A stretch of 17,902 bases of DNA from an uncultured Collinsella sp. (GTDB lineage Bacteria > Actinomycetota > Coriobacteriia > Coriobacteriales > Coriobacteriaceae). The translations under genes were made by a program, and so were the position numbers. The notes below the pieces were generated by a model. It made no database searches. It was not told the origin of the DNA and was given only the letters and a program-made list of their open reading frames with translations. Where the stretch lies: assembly GCA_902470805.1 (NCBI GenBank), contig CABRHX010000034.1, positions 1-17,902 of the forward strand, given 5' to 3'. Positions 14,896-17,902 of the stretch are shown here, piece after piece (position 1 is the stretch's first letter; each line of letters starts with the position of its first letter).

Positions 14896-15324
14896 ATGGT
14901 GACACTCGAGACATTGAGCTATCTATCGACGGCGCCCGACCAGTTCATCGATATCACAGAAGATGTGCATGCCGCCATCGAGCGTAGTGCGGTGACCGAT
15001 GGACTGGCAGCGATTATTTTGTCGCATACGACTTGCGGCATCGTGGTGAACGAGGGGCTTCCGTGCGTGGAGACCGATCTCATGGAGACGCTCGATCGCA
15101 TTGCCCCGCCCGATGCCCCCTATGCGCATGCTCATTTCTTGCCGAGCTATGGTGCCACGGGCAATAACTCCTGTGGTCATATCAAGAGCATGATTTGCGG
15201 CAATAGCTGCTTCTTCCCCGTTCAAGACGGCCACATTGTATGTGGCGGGGCCCAGAACATCTACCTTGCGGAGTTCGATGGACCTCAGAAGCGAAAAGTG
15301 TTCGTTGAGGTGCTGGGCGAGTAG
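14896..15324 (+). CDS. YjbQ/UPF0047 family protein
   Basis: A 142-aa protein of the YjbQ (UPF0047) family, often annotated as secondary thiamine-phosphate synthase enzyme because E. coli YjbQ shows weak activity of that kind; the true role is unknown. Family motifs are ILSHTTCGIVVNEGLP (41-56), HAHFLP (78-83), NNSCGHIKSMICG (90-102) and YLAEFDGPQKRKVFVEVLG (123-141). The His residues H44 and H95 are the usual conserved ones. The family-typical GTWQ is GGAQ here (117-120). The ATG at 14896 is chosen because AGGTGA lies eight bases before it; in-frame GTG 14884 and ATG 14887 are alternatives that would overlap the preceding gene. Its place between sugar-processing genes argues against a thiamine role here. 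Confidence 0.88.
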   Translation: MVTLETLSYLSTAPDQFIDITEDVHAAIERSAVTDGLAAIILSHTTCGIVVNEGLPCVETDLMETLDRIAPPDAPYAHAHFLPSYGATGNNSCGHIKSMICGNSCFFPVQDGHIVCGGAQNIYLAEFDGPQKRKVFVEVLGE

Positions 15325-15365
15325 CAGTTGATGTCTGTGAGTCGGCGAGCTAAAGGAGATTGACC

Positions 15366-16175
15366 ATGTCGTTTATGGCTTCGATGTTTGGGACCGAGAA
15401 ACCGGTAATTGGCATGCTGCATCTGCAGCCGCTGCCTGGCGATCCTCTGTATTATCCGGGCGGCAGCGTTTCGCGCGTGATCGATGCCGCCAAGCGCGAT
15501 CTCGAAGCGCTGCAGTCGGGTGGCGTGGACGGCATTCTGATCACCAATGAGCTATCGATGCCCTACGAGCAGCATGTGTCGGCAGTGACCCTTGCCGCTA
15601 TGGGGCATGTCATCGGAGCTCTTGCCGCAGATTTCTTGACCCCTTGGGGTGCAGAGGCTATTTATGACGGCGATGCCACGATTGAGCTGTGCGCCGCCGT
15701 CGAGGCGCAGTTTACGCGCTGCAATTTCTGCGGTGCCTGGGCTGGCGACCTTGGCCTGATCAATCGTGACTTTGCGCACACCATGCGCCGCCGCGCCGCC
15801 CTGCGTCTGGATGACCTAAAGATGTTCCATTTCATCACAAGCGAGGGCGAGGTGTATCTTAACGACCGATCGACTCCCGATATTGCCGATTCGCTGGTAT
15901 TCAACTGCCTGCCCGACGCCCTTGTTATTGGTGGGTCTGCTGCCGGGCGCGGCGCTTCGGGCGAACTTGCCGACGAGGTGCGCGCCCGTGTTGGCGATGT
16001 GCCGGTGGCATGTGGAACGGGATGCCGCGAGAATACCGTTGCAGACGTGTTTTCGCATTATGATGGCGCGTTTGTCGGTACCTGCCTCAAGCGAGACGGC
16101 AAGCTCGACGCCCCTGTCGAAGCCGAACGGGTCGCGCGGTTCATGGCTGCCGCCCGTGCCGCGAGAGGGGAGTGA
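15366..16175 (+). CDS. BtpA/SgcQ-family TIM-barrel protein
   Basis: A 269-aa protein of the BtpA family, which includes E. coli SgcQ from a sugar PTS operon and cyanobacterial BtpA. The opening KPVIGMLHLQPLPGDPLY (12-29) is a clear family signature. GGVDGILITNE (52-62), the C-terminal ALVIGGSAAGRG (185-196) and VACGTGCRENTVADVF (214-229) form phosphate-binding-type loops of a TIM barrel. The late cysteine cluster is unremarkable. No enzymatic reaction is established for the family; a phosphosugar lyase, isomerase or nucleoside-related role is plausible. The ATG at 15366 has AAGGAG seven bases upstream; the 41-base gap after the YjbQ-like gene shows no terminator. It is followed by the FGGY kinase after five bases. 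Confidence 0.88.
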   Translation: MSFMASMFGTEKPVIGMLHLQPLPGDPLYYPGGSVSRVIDAAKRDLEALQSGGVDGILITNELSMPYEQHVSAVTLAAMGHVIGALAADFLTPWGAEAIYDGDATIELCAAVEAQFTRCNFCGAWAGDLGLINRDFAHTMRRRAALRLDDLKMFHFITSEGEVYLNDRSTPDIADSLVFNCLPDALVIGGSAAGRGASGELADEVRARVGDVPVACGTGCRENTVADVFSHYDGAFVGTCLKRDGKLDAPVEAERVARFMAAARAARGE

Positions 16176-16180
16176 GCGGC

Positions 16181-17698
16181 ATGCCGTACTATCTTGGCAT
16201 CGACATAGGAACGAGTGCGTCCAAGGGTGTGTTAATAGATGCGGAGTGTCAAATTGTGGCGCAGGCATCTTGTCAACATGAGACCGAGAACCCTCAGGAT
16301 GGTTGGTATCAGCACGATGCAGAAGCGATTTGGTGGGGTGATTTTTGCCGGCTGTCTCGCGAGCTTATCGAGCGCGCGGGCATCGAGGCGAACCAGATCC
16401 GCTGCGTAGGGTTGTCGGCTTTGGGCTGTGATTGCGTGCCGGTCGATGAAGATTGCCACGCCTTGGCTCCGGCAATTCTCTACGGGGTTGATGCTCGCTC
16501 GAAGCCGCAGATTGACGAGCTTCTTTCCGAATATGGCCCCGATCGCGCTCGCGAGCTCTTTGGACACGATCCGTGTTCGTCGGATATCGCCCCTAAGGTC
16601 CTTTGGTTTAAGGAGAATATGCCTGAGGTCCATGAGCGGGCGGCGAAGTTTCTTACGGCTTCGTCCTATCTATGCGCCAAGCTTACCGGCAGGTTTACGA
16701 TCGACCGTTATCTTGCCGAGGATTTCCTCCCCTTATACGATCGCGGGACGTGGCAGGTTAATGAGCGCGGGTGCGCGCGGTTCTGCCGTCCCGACCAGAT
16801 GGCCGAAGTCATGGCGGCGACCGATATCGCCGGTGTAATCACGGATCGGGCGGCGGTTGAAACCGGTCTTGCGAGGGATACGCCGGTGCTTGTCGGAACA
16901 GGCGATTCGGGCGCCGAGGCGATTTCTACCGGAGTGTTCTGCCCCGGGGACATGATGGTGCAACTCGGGAGCACGGCCTACTTTATCTATTTGGCGGACC
17001 ATATGGTCGATGACGCTCGTCTGTGGCCAGGGACATTCATCATCCCCGGAACTTACGGTATCTGCGCCGGCACCAATACAGCAGGTGCGTTGACGGCGTG
17101 GTTGCGACGCGAGTTGTACCGCGATGCCGTGGATGCCGAACGCTCCGGCGGCCCCGATGCCTATGAGGTCATGGCGCACGATGCCGGACAGGTAGGTCCT
17201 GGAGCGGATGACCTGCTGTGTCTTCCATACTTTGCGGGCGAGCGCACCCCGCTCAACGATCCCGAGGCGCGTGGCGTGTTCTTCGGACTGACCGAAAGGC
17301 ATACCCGGGGTCATATGGTTCGCGCGGCTTTGGAGGGGGTCGCCTATACGGTCGCAGCGCATGTTGATATTATCGAGCGAGATCATGGATTGCCTATCGA
17401 GCACATCATGCTCGTGGGTGGCGGAACTAAGAATCCGGTATGGATGCAGACGATTGCCGATGTCTGCGGGCGCGCAGTTTCGGTTGCGAAGGTCACGGTG
17501 GGCGCATGTTTTGGCGATGCCCTTATGGCGGCACTTGCTGGCGGCGCCTATTCATCATGGGGTGAGCTCGCCCGGGTTCTTGGGGTCGCACAAACGATCG
17601 AGCCTGATATGGACGCTCATGAGCTGTACACATCGCGCCGCCATATCTTTGATGAGCTATATGCGCGAAATTGCGACCTTATGCACGAGTTAGTGTAG
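16181..17698 (+). CDS. FGGY-family carbohydrate kinase (xylulokinase-like)
   Basis: A 505-aa FGGY-family sugar kinase of normal length. The phosphate loop is YYLGIDIGTSASKGVLID (3-20). AILYGVDARSKPQ (98-110) fits the sugar-binding region seen in xylulokinases. GTGDSGAEAISTGV (239-252) holds the catalytic base D242, and GGGTKNPVWMQTIADVCG in the C-terminal domain is the adenosine-binding segment. Family members phosphorylate free sugars or polyols such as xylulose, ribulose, glycerol or erythritol, so it probably acts on a free ketose or polyol released by the upstream enzymes. The ATG at 16181 has GGGGAG eight bases upstream; a GTG at 16172 is a poorer choice. It is the last gene in the operon; no convincing intrinsic terminator follows within the window. 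Confidence 0.92.
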   Translation: MPYYLGIDIGTSASKGVLIDAECQIVAQASCQHETENPQDGWYQHDAEAIWWGDFCRLSRELIERAGIEANQIRCVGLSALGCDCVPVDEDCHALAPAILYGVDARSKPQIDELLSEYGPDRARELFGHDPCSSDIAPKVLWFKENMPEVHERAAKFLTASSYLCAKLTGRFTIDRYLAEDFLPLYDRGTWQVNERGCARFCRPDQMAEVMAATDIAGVITDRAAVETGLARDTPVLVGTGDSGAEAISTGVFCPGDMMVQLGSTAYFIYLADHMVDDARLWPGTFIIPGTYGICAGTNTAGALTAWLRRELYRDAVDAERSGGPDAYEVMAHDAGQVGPGADDLLCLPYFAGERTPLNDPEARGVFFGLTERHTRGHMVRAALEGVAYTVAAHVDIIERDHGLPIEHIMLVGGGTKNPVWMQTIADVCGRAVSVAKVTVGACFGDALMAALAGGAYSSWGELARVLGVAQTIEPDMDAHELYTSRRHIFDELYARNCDLMHELV

Positions 17699-17902
17699 CG
17701 CCGCCGAATTGCCCCACGCTCTTATGGGGGCTGCGTTGTGCGATTCTCATGCCCCTTGAGGGTCGTGGGCAAAAAATGCCAAATATGAGTACTGTCACAA
17801 ATTTAGTAGCAGCAAAATTTGGCTCTTGAGGTCCTAGTTGAGGGTCGCGCGCGCAGACGTGGTGTAAGAGTGTCCTGAGGTCCGTCGCTGCAAGTCCCGA
17901 TG
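17699..17902. other. Intergenic tail with hairpins and an AT-rich inverted repeat
   Basis: About 200 bases with no gene seen. A weak hairpin GCCCC/GGGGC spans 17711-17731 without a T run. TGCCC/GGGCA flanks 17750-17771 and runs into a six-A stretch, which would be a T run on the minus strand. An AT-rich block 17771-17823 is bounded by GCCAAAT (17778-17784) and its exact reverse complement ATTTGGC (17817-17823). The octamer TGAGGTCC occurs at 17827-17834 and 17876-17883. The block differs in composition from its surroundings and resembles, from memory only, an intergenic element common in Collinsella. Confidence 0.5.

Noticed and set aside
14896..15324. Thiamine biosynthesis role for the YjbQ-like protein
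   Set aside because: No other thiamine gene or TPP riboswitch is visible nearby; the setting is sugar-conjugate catabolism, and the family's thiamine link is a weak side activity.

Overview
The window looks like a chromosomal segment of a high-GC, anaerobic, gut-type actinobacterium. My best guess is Collinsella or a close relative (Coriobacteriia). The guess rests on overall base composition, dense AGGAGG-type ribosome binding sites, the gene content, and an AT-rich intergenic element at the right edge that resembles (from memory, not searched) elements found between Collinsella genes. No rRNA, tRNA, CRISPR array or insertion sequence was recognised.

Left region (about 1-3000, minus strand). 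Three genes read leftwards: an unrecognised 296-aa protein, a ClpP-type serine protease with an intact Ser-His-Asp triad, and a short VirD4/TraG-like coupling ATPase with no visible membrane segment. The ClpP-like and ATPase genes overlap by 8 bases. They look like a remnant or an accessory part of a conjugation or mobilisation system; no relaxase or channel gene is in view.

Middle region (about 3000-6300). A 770-base gene-poor stretch holds hairpins and a palindrome. Plus-strand genes follow: deoC (deoxyribose-phosphate aldolase), a Cof-type HAD phosphatase, and a beta-phosphoglucomutase-like HAD hydrolase. An intrinsic terminator lies between the two HAD genes, directly against the ribosome binding site of the second.

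Right region (about 6300-17700, plus strand). A GntR/HutC-type regulator with a UTRA domain precedes a ten-gene unit. A good -35/-10 promoter is followed by a perfect 10-bp-arm palindrome, then a YfcC/DcuC-type transporter, a YtcJ-like amidohydrolase, a FrlC-like epimerase, a FrlB/FraB-like SIS-domain deglycase and a FrlD-like PfkB kinase. After an intra-operon terminator come a second divergent PfkB kinase, an amidohydrolase-2 protein, a YjbQ/UPF0047 protein, a BtpA/SgcQ-family TIM-barrel protein and an FGGY carbohydrate kinase.

The first half carries the enzymes known for Amadori products such as fructoselysine: uptake, kinase phosphorylation at C6, SIS-domain deglycation to glucose-6-phosphate plus amine, and epimerisation of the psicose isomer. 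The second half is not part of any frl or fra pathway I know. It looks like an added route for a related sugar conjugate, and is the best candidate here for an undescribed system. Both amidohydrolases lack canonical metal-binding residues, which adds to the interest.
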